The notes under the pieces: model-generated
What the model was told of the DNA's origin: nothing
The model's input: the letters and a program-made list of their open reading frames with translations, nothing else
Database searches by the model: none
From: an uncultured Collinsella sp.
GTDB lineage: Bacteria; Actinomycetota; Coriobacteriia; Coriobacteriales; Coriobacteriaceae
Assembly: GCA_958405195.1 (NCBI GenBank)
Contig: CATYDM010000015.1
Location: 1 to 41,808 of the forward strand
Length of the DNA: 41,808 nucleotides
Direction of reading: 5' to 3'
In this document: positions 32,491 to 40,245 of the stretch, one piece after another
Numbering within the stretch: the first letter of the stretch is position 1
Layout of the letters: each line of letters opens with the position of its first letter
Program-made: the position numbers and the translations under genes

Positions 32491-33852
32491 ATGCTGCGTA
32501 GGAAAATAGCGGCAGAGCTGGAGCGTTGGCTGAAGTCTTCCGAGCAAAAGGCCTTGTTCATTACGGGTTCTCGCCAGATCGGCAAAAGCTATTCGATTCG
32601 CGCATTTGGCAAAGCCAACCATGCAACCTACATCGAGCTTAACCTCATGGAAAATCGCCAGGCAAAAGATGCTCTTCTCGAGGCGCGGGATGCCGATGAT
32701 TTCATCAGCAGGGTGACGCTTCTTTCGGGAAAGTCGATTGCGCCAGGCAAAACGCTTGTGTTTATCGATGAGGTCCAAGAAGCCCCCGACATCATGACGA
32801 TGGCAAAGTTCCTTGTTGAGGACGGGAGGTGCCGCTGGGTGTTTTCGGGGCCAATGCTCGGGACCCAGTTCAAGGGCGTCAGGTCCTATCCCGTGGGGTA
32901 TGTCCACGAGCTTAGGATGTTCCCGCTCGATTTTGAGGAGTTTTGCTGGGCAACCGGAGTGAGCGAGGGGGCTCGCCAAACGATACGTGACGCGTGTATC
33001 AGCGAGAGGCCCATTCCTGATTACATTCATGACGCGATGATGGCAAACTTCAGGACCTATACCGTTGTCGGCGGAATGCCGGAGGTCGTGCAGCGTTTCC
33101 TTGACACGCAGGGCGACCTTGCCTCTGTTCGTCAGCTACAGTCCGAGCTCAACGAACAGTACCGACGGGATATTTCCAAGTATGCAAGCGGGCGTGCCCT
33201 TCAGGTGCAGAGCATCTACGATCAGCTCCCCATTATGCTTGAGGGCGAACACAAGCGTTTCGTGCTCAATTCCATTGACCCCAAGGCGCATTATGAGAAG
33301 TACCAGCGAGATTTTGTCTGGCTTGTCGATGCCGGCGTTGCTCTCAAAGCCGATATCGTAACCGAGCCAAAGTCGCCCCTGCTCAAGACGGCACGGCCAT
33401 CGCAGTTCAAGCTATACCAATCGGATACGGGCATGTTGATGGCGCGCTACCCCGTTGGAGTCGCCCAAGCGGCGTATCTTGATAGCAAGGAGCCCAATCT
33501 GGGCGGCATTTACGAAAACGTGGTGGCCCAGCAGCTGGCTGCCCAAAATCGCCAGCTTTACTACTATCAGACAAAAAAGCGCGGTGAAGTGGACTTTGTG
33601 GTCGACGGACCGGATGGGACGGCTGTTCCGATCGAGGTTAAATCGGGCTCCTATTACCACGCGCACGCTGCGCTCGGTCATGTGCTTGATACGGCTGAAT
33701 ATGGCGTAAGGCTCGGGATTGTTTTCTCGAGAGGCAACGTTGAGCGCAACGGAGCGGTTCTCTATTTGCCGCTATATGCGACCTGGGCCCTTTCGGATGT
33801 TTTGGGCGACTCCTGCGCCGAGGGGATAAAGCTGGAGGTCAAGCCGGTCTAG
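32491..33852 (+). CDS. DUF4143-containing AAA ATPase
   Basis: A 453-residue member of the widespread AAA_14/DUF4143 family. The N-terminal ATPase has a Walker A of the form GSRQIGKS (about residue 29), Walker B LVFIDEVQEAPD (about 89) and an arginine-rich sensor region. The C-terminal DUF4143 domain includes YYYQTKKRGEVDFVVDG and PIEVKSG, which resembles a PD-(D/E)xK nuclease core. The family's role is not settled. ATG 32491 is used because GAGGGGAG lies 7 bp upstream. Monocistronic, with its own repeat-rich upstream region and palindromes on both sides, so it may be a mobile cargo gene. Confidence 0.88.
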   Translation: MLRRKIAAELERWLKSSEQKALFITGSRQIGKSYSIRAFGKANHATYIELNLMENRQAKDALLEARDADDFISRVTLLSGKSIAPGKTLVFIDEVQEAPDIMTMAKFLVEDGRCRWVFSGPMLGTQFKGVRSYPVGYVHELRMFPLDFEEFCWATGVSEGARQTIRDACISERPIPDYIHDAMMANFRTYTVVGGMPEVVQRFLDTQGDLASVRQLQSELNEQYRRDISKYASGRALQVQSIYDQLPIMLEGEHKRFVLNSIDPKAHYEKYQRDFVWLVDAGVALKADIVTEPKSPLLKTARPSQFKLYQSDTGMLMARYPVGVAQAAYLDSKEPNLGGIYENVVAQQLAAQNRQLYYYQTKKRGEVDFVVDGPDGTAVPIEVKSGSYYHAHAALGHVLDTAEYGVRLGIVFSRGNVERNGAVLYLPLYATWALSDVLGDSCAEGIKLEVKPV

Positions 33853-33864
33853 GGCCAGTCCCGG

Positions 33865-33895
33865 ATGTGACAAAGGGACAGTCCCTTTGTCACAT
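33865..33895. repeat. Short palindrome, ACAAAGGG family (copy 6)
   Basis: Arms ATGTGACAAAGGGAC and GTCCCTTTGTCACAT, 12 bp past the DUF4143 stop codon. Identical to copy 3 except at the central base. Confidence 0.85.
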
Positions 33896-33899
33896 TCAT

Positions 33900-33992
33900 G
33901 AGTGTGGATTTTCTCCCACCGAGATAACGAGCGTGGATTTTCTCCCGTTTAGAGCGCACTCGAACGCTCAAAGTGGGAGAAAATCCACGCTC
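33900..33992. repeat. Long hairpin with an extra direct copy of its arm
   Basis: GAGCGTGGATTTTCTCCC (33929-33946) and its exact complement (33975-33992) form an 18-bp stem around a 28-nt loop that itself contains a GAGCG/CGCTC pair. A further direct copy, GAGTGTGGATTTTCTCCC, is at 33900-33917. It belongs to the class of long hairpins with divergent arms seen at 13484 and 36912. Confidence 0.88.
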
Positions 33993-34038
33993 GTTTTATG
34001 CCGGTGGCGTGGCCCGTGTGCCCGCGCCGCCCGAGCGC

Positions 34039-34485
34039 CTACAGCTGCTCGAGCATGGCGGTGCAACCGGCGAGTACATCGCGGTAGGTGGCGTCGAAAT
34101 TGCCGGTGTACCAGGGGTCGGCCACGTCGCCGGGGCGATCGGTCCAATCGAGCAGGCGCGAGATCTTGCCATCGGGGTCCTTCCCAAAAATTCGGTACAG
34201 GCCGCGGGCGTTCTCGTCGTCCATATAGACAATGTGGTCCCAGTCGCCATACTCCGCGCGACGCACCTGACGTGCACGATGTGCGACGACGGGAATCCCG
34301 ACCTCGCGCAGCTTGGCAACGGTACCGTGGTGTGGCAGGTTGCCGATCTCCTCGGTCGAGGTCGCAGCGGAATCAATGACAAACTCGCCCGCGCGCCCGG
34401 CGCGCCGCACCAGCTCGGTAAACACCGACTCAGCCATCGTCGAGCGGCAGATATTTCCATAGCAGATAAACAGTACACGTTGCAT
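34039..34485 (-). CDS. Low-molecular-weight protein-tyrosine phosphatase
   Basis: A 148-residue phosphatase of the LMW-PTP family that removes phosphate from protein tyrosine (or arginine in some relatives). The P-loop CYGNICRST gives nucleophile Cys8 and Arg14 (C-x5-R), and ADPW supplies the general acid Asp123. ATG 34485 follows AAAGGA; the open frame continues to 34530 without a better site. It lies 45 bp downstream of an MFS gene on the same strand, so co-transcription is possible. No tyrosine kinase is in the window. Confidence 0.92.
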   Translation of the reverse strand: MQRVLFICYGNICRSTMAESVFTELVRRAGRAGEFVIDSAATSTEEIGNLPHHGTVAKLREVGIPVVAHRARQVRRAEYGDWDHIVYMDDENARGLYRIFGKDPDGKISRLLDWTDRPGDVADPWYTGNFDATYRDVLAGCTAMLEQL

Positions 34486-34530
34486 ATGCGGTTTCCTTTC
34501 GATCGCCATCATCGAGCTCGAGTATCGCAT

Positions 34531-35772
34531 CTACGCCTGCGCCATCGCCCTCTTGCGTTCCCAGCGAGCCAACTTAATCGTCACCAGCGTGAGTGCCCAG
34601 GCCACAAGCGAGAACGCGGCGCCCACTGCGCCCACGTACGCAATGCCAACGCTGCTTACCACGGCGCCGCCCACTGCGGTGCCAAACGAAATGCCGACGT
34701 TAAACGCCATGGGCTCAACCGAACTTGCGAGTACCATCGACTTGGGATGGCGGCTGCGTGCCACGTCCATAAAGTGCGTGATGCACGACACCGAGAACAG
34801 GTACATGAGCATCGCCAGGCTAAAGACAAAGACAAGTGCGAGCGGCATGGCAGCGCCCACGGCAAACAGCCCAAACAATGCCGCTGCCTGCAGCACAAAC
34901 GTAACCAGCAGTGCCTTCATGCCAAAGCGCGCATCGATCCATCCGCCCAGGATGTTCGAGATTAGGCAGAACACGCCGTAGGCCATGAGCGTGGTACTGG
35001 CTTCGACCGTGCCCATGCCCAGCACCTGCTCAAGATAAGGCGTCACGTAGCCATAGAAAACGTAGACCGACCCCACGCCAAACAAAAAGATGAGCATGCC
35101 GGTGACGATGCTCGGCTCGCGTAGCAGACCCGCCTGCTCGCGAAAGGTGGCGGGCTCGTCGGTTTGCCCAGCGCGCGGCATAAACATCACGAGCGCTCCG
35201 CAGATCAGAACGGCAAAGGCCAGCGTGCCGTACATGGCCACGTGCCAATCGAGCGTGTCGGCCACAAACTTGCCGATCGAAGTGACAAAGACCATCGCCA
35301 CGGAAAACGCGCCGTACACCACCGAGATGGCAAGCGAAGTTTGCTGCGGGGACAGCAGCTCGGGGATATACGTCACGCCCACGGCGAGCAGTGCGCCCGA
35401 GACGGAGCCCAAGATGATGCGCGAGGCGAACAGAACTTGAAAGTTGGGTGCCAGCGCCATGACCAGGTTGCCGAGCACAAAGACGATGCTATAGCACACG
35501 AGCAGCTGGTAACGACGGAAGCGCCCCGTGCTGAGCGCAAGCACTGGCGTCGCGATGGCGTAGACAAGCGCAAACACGCTAATAAGTTGGCCTGCGGTGG
35601 CAAGTGATATGCCGAGTTCCGTCGCCAAGTCACTTTCGATGCCGATGACCACGAACTCGGAGCAGCCGAGCGAGAATCCCAACAGCACGAGCAGCGCCAG
35701 GCAGAGCTTGGTGCGCGCGGGGGAGAGCGCGGCGGCGGTTGACTTACTTTTTGGCGTGGTTGCGGCGGTCAA
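34531..35772 (-). CDS. MFS transporter, AraJ/drug-efflux (DHA1) type
   Basis: A 413-residue, 12-helix facilitator. The first half has GCSEFVVIGIESDLATELGI and ALVYAIATPVLA, typical of AraJ/YdhP/NepI-type efflux carriers that export sugars, nucleosides or drugs. The frame runs on to 36207, but the added stretch is not protein-like and passes through a palindrome. TTG 35772 has GGAG 8 bp upstream and gives a normal-length protein, so I choose it; a GTG ten bases further up is also possible. Divergent from the LpdD-IDI fusion gene. Confidence 0.85.
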   Translation of the reverse strand: MTAATTPKSKSTAAALSPARTKLCLALLVLLGFSLGCSEFVVIGIESDLATELGISLATAGQLISVFALVYAIATPVLALSTGRFRRYQLLVCYSIVFVLGNLVMALAPNFQVLFASRIILGSVSGALLAVGVTYIPELLSPQQTSLAISVVYGAFSVAMVFVTSIGKFVADTLDWHVAMYGTLAFAVLICGALVMFMPRAGQTDEPATFREQAGLLREPSIVTGMLIFLFGVGSVYVFYGYVTPYLEQVLGMGTVEASTTLMAYGVFCLISNILGGWIDARFGMKALLVTFVLQAAALFGLFAVGAAMPLALVFVFSLAMLMYLFSVSCITHFMDVARSRHPKSMVLASSVEPMAFNVGISFGTAVGGAVVSSVGIAYVGAVGAAFSLVAWALTLVTIKLARWERKRAMAQA

Positions 35773-35830
35773 GGTTGTCACTCCAATGTCGCATGAATAA
35801 GCGGGATTCAATCCCTGCAACTCTAACAGA

Positions 35831-35863
35831 ATGTGACAAAAAGGGACAGTCTCTTTGTCACAT
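35831..35863. repeat. Short palindrome, ACAAAGGG family (copy 7)
   Basis: ATGTGACAAAAAGGGAC pairs with GTCTCTTTGTCACAT with a small internal irregularity. It lies in the 163-bp divergent region between the MFS gene and the LpdD-IDI fusion gene. Confidence 0.85.
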
Positions 35864-35935
35864 GGAGGGCTTGCCTGTATAGTCGCAATACAGGCGAAGA
35901 TGGTCTCAGGTACATCGCGGGCGGCAGGAGATCCC

Positions 35936-36883
35936 ATGGGTATGCACACGACAAAGGTTGCAGTGGGCGAGGGCAAGTTTGCGCTCGAGGCCCAGCTGAC
36001 GGTGACGCCGCGAGGCATGGCGGTGTACGCCTGCTCGCCGGAGTTTGCGCACCTGGGCGCCACGGCGCAGGCCATTCCGCGCCCCGAGCCCGGCCGTACG
36101 GCAACGGTGAGCATCCTGGCCGTTCCGTGCCATCGAGACGAGATCCCGGCGCACGATATCGCGGCGGCGCTGGCCACGCGCTTTGGCGTGCCGGTAGTTG
36201 CAAGCACGGGTTTTCATGTTGAACAAGCGAGCGGTGACGACCTGCAGCGCGTGCTCGACACCACCAAGGAGCTCATCGCCGCGCTCGAGGAAGCCGCAGC
36301 CCGCATTCTGCGCGCCGGCTGGGATGAGGGCGGTGCGGGCGCCGAGGTCGTGGCGGTCGATGCTGCGACCGGCGAGGCGCTTGGCCCCGTCGACCGCATC
36401 GAGGCCCATGCTGGTGAGGGCATCCTGCATCAGGCATTTCTGACGCTTTTGGTCGAGGGCCGGGGCGAAGACGCACGCCTGCTGCTCTGTCGCCGCAGTC
36501 CGCTCAAGCGCCTGTGGGGCGGGGTGCTGGCCGATGGCTGCGCCGGCCATCCGCTCCCCGGGGAAGACGTCGCGGCCGCCACGGCGCGCCGCATCAACGA
36601 AGAGCTCGGCATTACGCGCGAGCCCGATCAGCTCAAGCACCTCGGACACGTGGTGTACCGCGAGGACCACGGCGACGGTCGCTGCGAGTGCGAATGGTGC
36701 GAGGTCTACCTTGCCCATGTTGAGCCGGGCGAGCTGCATATCAACCAAGAGGAGATCTCGGAAGTGCGTCGCGTGGCTCCGTCCGAGCTCAAAGGCTACC
36801 TGCAGGGTCACCCCGAGCAGCTGGCCCCCTGGCTCCGCGAGGCCCTCGGCGACCCATTCATCCGCACGGCCCTCGCTATGTAA
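35936..36883 (+). CDS. Fusion of LpdD-like prenyl-flavin chaperone domain and IDI-like Nudix domain
   Basis: A 315-residue two-domain protein. Residues 1-120 resemble LpdD, the small partner of gallate decarboxylase (AHLGA at 39-43, CHRDE at 65-69, TGFHVE at 91-96). Residues about 145-315 are a type I isopentenyl-diphosphate isomerase. Against E. coli IDI from memory, the metal ligands H25, H32, H69, E114 and E116 correspond to H158, H165, H205, E251 and E253. E87 matches E223, and substrate residues R51, K55, R83 and Y104 match R187, K191, R219 and Y241. The catalytic C67 corresponds to A203, with Cys202 beside it. Nearby are UbiD and UbiX, which use prenyl-FMN made with a dimethylallyl donor. 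Inferred role: supply, hydrolyse or bind the prenyl donor, or load cofactor. ATG 35936 has AGGAGA upstream. Confidence 0.85.
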   Translation: MGMHTTKVAVGEGKFALEAQLTVTPRGMAVYACSPEFAHLGATAQAIPRPEPGRTATVSILAVPCHRDEIPAHDIAAALATRFGVPVVASTGFHVEQASGDDLQRVLDTTKELIAALEEAAARILRAGWDEGGAGAEVVAVDAATGEALGPVDRIEAHAGEGILHQAFLTLLVEGRGEDARLLLCRRSPLKRLWGGVLADGCAGHPLPGEDVAAATARRINEELGITREPDQLKHLGHVVYREDHGDGRCECEWCEVYLAHVEPGELHINQEEISEVRRVAPSELKGYLQGHPEQLAPWLREALGDPFIRTALAM

Positions 36884-36887
36884 AAAA

Positions 36888-36906
36888 GACAGTCCCTTTG
36901 CCACAT
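36888..36906. repeat. Half copy of ACAAAGGG-family palindrome
   Basis: Only the right arm (GACAGTCCCTTTGCCACAT) remains, 4 bp after the stop codon of the LpdD-IDI fusion gene. A decayed or truncated family member. Confidence 0.7.
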
Positions 36907-36911
36907 CCAAA

Positions 36912-36970
36912 CCGTCACAACATTCGGCGAAAATCTCGAAAACGAGGAAAAGCGTCGAATGTTGTGACGG
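36912..36970. repeat. Long hairpin, 15-bp perfect arms and 29-nt loop
   Basis: CCGTCACAACATTCG (36912-36926) and its exact complement (36956-36970) enclose a 29-nt loop with an inner CTCG/CGAG pair; TTTTTG follows. The T run could make it a terminator for the fusion gene. Geometry matches the hairpin at 13484-13550, though the arm sequences are unrelated. Confidence 0.85.
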
Positions 36971-37042
36971 TTTTTGTCTAGGGAATCGCTTCTCATCCAA
37001 AAAATCCGCTTGACTGTATTGCCGCAACACAGCGCAACGTAA

Positions 37043-37071
37043 GGGGTGTCCGATAACGGGCGCCCCTTTTT
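37043..37071 (+). terminator. Terminator-like hairpin in the leader of the DASS carrier gene
   Basis: GGGGTGTCC (37043-37051) pairs with GGGCGCCCC (37058-37066) using two G-T wobbles, followed by TTTTT. It lies 54 bp before the carrier start codon. A possible -35 (TTGACT, 37010-37015) lies upstream without a good -10. If a promoter is upstream, this could be an attenuator; otherwise it terminates the preceding gene. Confidence 0.6.
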
Positions 37072-37124
37072 AAGCGGCAACATGGCTGCGAATTCGGAGC
37101 GCCCCCAACAAGAAAGGTGGGGAG

Positions 37125-38582
37125 ATGGAAGCGGAAAAGAAGGCGTTTAAGATCACCAAGCGCGAAATTGGCTTTGTGCTGGGTATCGTTGTCTTTTTGC
37201 TGGTGAAGTTTCTTCCTTTGGCGGAGCTGAGCTCGACGGTCGAGCTCACGGTCGGCGGTCAGACCTGTCTGGCACTGACGCTCGCCACGGTGGTGTTCTG
37301 GGCATGCGGCGTGGCACAGCCGGGCTTTGTGGGCCTGCTCTACTGCGCACTGCTCGTCCTGTTCAAGGTGTGCGTGGACGACACGGGCGCCGCGAGCATC
37401 TCGGCGACGGTCGCCTCCACGTTTAGCTCGTGGACCAAGGCCACCATGTGGCTCGTCATCGGCGCCTACCTCATCGCCAGCGCGGTCAAGGAGTCGGGCC
37501 TGGGCGAGCGCATCGCCTACGCGTTCATGCTCAAGTTCGTGCGCGACGCCAAGTCGCTCATCATCTCGATCTTCGCGCTCACCTTTGTGCTGTCGCTGCT
37601 GATCCCGCATCCGTTCCCCCGCGCCTTCCTCATCCTCGCCGTCGTCTCGGTCATCGCCGAGTCCGCCGGCTACGGTGACGACGACAAGGGCAAGCTCGGC
37701 TTCCTCGTGTTTGCCGCTGCCGCCCCGGGTTCCATGTTCTTCCTGACGGGCGACTCCACGCTTAACCCGCTCGTTGCGCAGTACAGTGCCGAGGCCGGCG
37801 GCATGAGCCCGTCCTTCGTCGACTGGTTCCTGTACATGAGCGTGCCTATGCTGGTTGCGCTGCTGTGCACCCTGTTCCTGGGCCTTTTCCTCTTTAAGCC
37901 CAGCAAGGAGCTCGTCTACGATCGCGAGCAGATCGTGGCCAAGCAGGCCGCGCTCGGCAAGCTCTCCGTCAAGGAGATCCGCACCATCGTGTGGCTTGTC
38001 ATCGCCATCGCGCTGTGGCTCACCGTCTCGGGCGACTATATCGGCTGGGTCACCCTGGCCATTGGCGTTGCTCTCGCCATGCCCATCATCGGCGAAGTCC
38101 TCACTCCCGCCAGCTGGAACGCTGTCGACATCAAGTCCCTCATGTTCCTGACGGCCGCCATGGCCGTGGGCTCCGTGGGCGGTGCCACCGGCATGAACGC
38201 CTGGATCGCCGACGTCGTGCTCCCCAGCTCCGTGCCTGAGAACATCTTCCTGTTCGCCCTGCTCGTCGCCGCGCTTTCCATGATCATCCACATGTTCATG
38301 GGCTCGGTCATGGCCGTGCTCGGCGTGTGCGTGCCGGCATTTATCAGCTTTGCCGCCGGCTCCAGCGTGAGCCCACTCGCCGTGGCGCTCATCGTCTTCA
38401 CGTCCATCAACATCCACTACATCCTGCCGTTCCATAACCTGCCGATCCTTATCGGCGAAGGCAAGGACGCCGGCGGCTACACCTCCAAAGAGGCTATGCG
38501 CATGGGCATCCCCCTCACCGCGGTCGTCTTTGTCGTCGTGCTGGTCGAGGCCGCCTGGTTCCACCTCTTTGGCCTGATGTAA
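37125..38582 (+). CDS. DASS/SLC13-family anion transporter
   Basis: A 485-residue carrier of the divalent-anion:sodium symporter group (CitT/SdcS relatives), with about 11-12 membrane helices. The N-terminal KITKREIGFVLGIVVFLL, a re-entrant region near PHPFPRAFLI and the second-half NIHYILPFHNLPILIG segment are typical. The family moves di- and tricarboxylates or sulfate. It is 142 bp upstream of the UbiD gene on the same strand and probably co-transcribed with it, so it likely imports a carboxylated aromatic acid for decarboxylation; that substrate would be unusual for the family. ATG 37125 is preceded by AAAGGTGGGGAG. Confidence 0.88.
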   Translation: MEAEKKAFKITKREIGFVLGIVVFLLVKFLPLAELSSTVELTVGGQTCLALTLATVVFWACGVAQPGFVGLLYCALLVLFKVCVDDTGAASISATVASTFSSWTKATMWLVIGAYLIASAVKESGLGERIAYAFMLKFVRDAKSLIISIFALTFVLSLLIPHPFPRAFLILAVVSVIAESAGYGDDDKGKLGFLVFAAAAPGSMFFLTGDSTLNPLVAQYSAEAGGMSPSFVDWFLYMSVPMLVALLCTLFLGLFLFKPSKELVYDREQIVAKQAALGKLSVKEIRTIVWLVIAIALWLTVSGDYIGWVTLAIGVALAMPIIGEVLTPASWNAVDIKSLMFLTAAMAVGSVGGATGMNAWIADVVLPSSVPENIFLFALLVAALSMIIHMFMGSVMAVLGVCVPAFISFAAGSSVSPLAVALIVFTSINIHYILPFHNLPILIGEGKDAGGYTSKEAMRMGIPLTAVVFVVVLVEAAWFHLFGLM

Positions 38583-38677
38583 GCGGTCGAGCGCCCCGGC
38601 TGTAAGCAGCCAAGCGCTTGAACTTCGAGTGGTCGAGCGCTCCATTTGTGAGCGCCGCGGCCCCATTACGTTACCCC

Positions 38678-38702
38678 GTCCGGCGGCACCCCGTCGCCGG
38701 AC
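38678..38702 (+). other. Hairpin just upstream of the UbiD ribosome-binding site
   Basis: GTCCGGCG (38678-38685) and CGCCGGAC (38695-38702) are exact complements around a 9-nt loop, ending 9 bp before the AAAGGAG of the decarboxylase gene. No T run. It may affect translation start or mRNA stability at the gene boundary. Confidence 0.5.
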
Positions 38703-38724
38703 ACTCTCCCGAAAGGAGTACGCC

Positions 38725-40212
38725 ATGTCCACTACCGATGCTTCCCAGATCCACGACCTGCGTTCCGCGCTCGACTTTTTGCGTGAGATGCCGGGCCAGC
38801 TGCTCGAGACCGACACCCAGGTCGATCCCGATGCCGAGGTCTCGGGCGTCTACCGTCACGTCGGTGCTGGCGGCACCGTCATGCGCCCGACCAAAGAGGG
38901 TCCGGCGATGGTCTTCAACAACGTCAAGGGCTTTGACGACGCCAAGGTCTGCATCGGTATGCTTGCCAGCCGCAAGCGCGTTGCCGCCCTGCTCGACCTG
39001 GACGAGGAGCACCTGGGCCTCGAGATCGGCAAGCGCTTCGAGAACCTGATCGCCCCCGAGCAGATCGCCGAGGGCAAGCACGTCGACTGCCAGGAGGTCG
39101 TGTACAAGGCGACCGACGAGGGCTTTGACCTGCGCAAGATCGTTCCCGCTCCCACCAACACGCCCGTTGACGGCGGCCCCTACATCACCATGGGCCTCGC
39201 CTATGGCACGAGCCCCGATGGCACCCAGTCCGACGTAACCATCCACCGCTTCTCCTGCGTCGACAAGGACAAGCTCGCCATGTGGATCACCCCGGGCAGC
39301 CGTCACCTGGGTGCGTTCTTTGACGAGTACTGCCAGCGCGGCGAGGATATGCCCATCTCCATCTCCATCGGCCTGGACCCCGCCGTGTACATGTGCTGCG
39401 GCTTCGAGGCTCCCACCACGCCGCTCGGCTTCAACGAGCTGCAGATCGCCGGCGCCCTGCGCGGCCGCGCCGTCGAGCTTGCCGACTGCGTCACCGTTCC
39501 GCAGAAGTGCATTGCCAATGCCGAGTACGTGCTCGAGGGCTACCTCATGCACGACGAGACCATCAACGAGGATGTCAACGGCCACGGCTACGCCATGCCC
39601 GAGTTCCCCGGCTACACCGGTGGCGCCAAGGTCTGCCCGGTGATCAAGATCACCGCCGTCACCACGCGCGTCAACCCCATTATGGAGAGCTGCATCGGCC
39701 CTTCGCACGAGCACGTGTCCATGGCCGGTATCCCCACCGAGGCCTCCATCTACAAGATGGTCGAGACCGCTATCCCGGGCCGCCTGCTCAACGTTCACGC
39801 CGCTCCCTGCGGTGGCGGCAAGTTCGTTGCCATCATGCAGTTCAAGAAGTCGAGCAAAAATGACGAGGGCCGTCAGCGCAACGCCGCCATGCTCGCCTTC
39901 TCGGCGTTCTCCGAGCTCAAGCACGTCATCCTTGTCGACGAGGATGTCGACATCTTCGATATGAGCGACGTGATGTGGGCCATGACCACGCGCTTCCAGG
40001 CCGACGTGGACCTCATCACCATCCCCGGTTGCCACTGCCACGTGCTCGATCCGTCCAACGACCCCGCGTTCGATCCTTCGATCCGCGAGCACGGTATCGC
40101 CTGCAAGGCCATCTTCGACTGCACGGTTCCGTTTAACCTCAAGAAGAACTTCATCCGCTCGCAGTTCATGGAGATCGACAAGGACAAGTGGGCCGCCGAG
40201 CTCGCCTTCTAG
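38725..40212 (+). CDS. lpdC: UbiD-family decarboxylase, LpdC (gallate/protocatechuate decarboxylase) type
   Basis: A 495-residue prenyl-FMN-dependent non-oxidative decarboxylase. It matches the Lactiplantibacillus LpdC pattern as I remember it almost throughout: ETDTQVDPDAEVSGVYRHVG (28-47), EVVYKATDEGFDLRK, APTNTPVDGGPYIT, SDVTIHR (Arg175), GSRHLGAF (His194), GFNELQIAGAL (Glu238), MPEFPGYTGG and VDEDVDIFDM. Arg175, His194 and Glu238 fit the cofactor/metal sites of UbiD enzymes. Expected reactions are gallate to pyrogallol or protocatechuate to catechol. AAAGGAG precedes ATG 38725; the longer frame from 38629 is unlikely. It is followed 33 bp later by the UbiX gene that makes its cofactor. 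Confidence 0.93.
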   Translation: MSTTDASQIHDLRSALDFLREMPGQLLETDTQVDPDAEVSGVYRHVGAGGTVMRPTKEGPAMVFNNVKGFDDAKVCIGMLASRKRVAALLDLDEEHLGLEIGKRFENLIAPEQIAEGKHVDCQEVVYKATDEGFDLRKIVPAPTNTPVDGGPYITMGLAYGTSPDGTQSDVTIHRFSCVDKDKLAMWITPGSRHLGAFFDEYCQRGEDMPISISIGLDPAVYMCCGFEAPTTPLGFNELQIAGALRGRAVELADCVTVPQKCIANAEYVLEGYLMHDETINEDVNGHGYAMPEFPGYTGGAKVCPVIKITAVTTRVNPIMESCIGPSHEHVSMAGIPTEASIYKMVETAIPGRLLNVHAAPCGGGKFVAIMQFKKSSKNDEGRQRNAAMLAFSAFSELKHVILVDEDVDIFDMSDVMWAMTTRFQADVDLITIPGCHCHVLDPSNDPAFDPSIREHGIACKAIFDCTVPFNLKKNFIRSQFMEIDKDKWAAELAF

Positions 40213-40245
40213 TAAGTAGCCCTACCAAGTAGTTAAGGAGTTGTC

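Noticed and set aside
35773..36207. N-terminal extension of the MFS frame at 34531
   Set aside because: It passes through a palindrome and the start of the fusion gene and is not protein-like; a TTG with a good ribosome-binding site gives the usual length.
35936..36883. Plain Nudix hydrolase or ordinary IPP isomerase annotation
   Set aside because: It misses the N-terminal LpdD-like domain and the Ala at the catalytic Cys position, both visible in the sequence.
36993..40092. Long minus-strand frames opposite the DASS carrier and UbiD genes
   Set aside because: Composition is His/Asp/Gly-rich without domains, while the plus-strand proteins match known families throughout.
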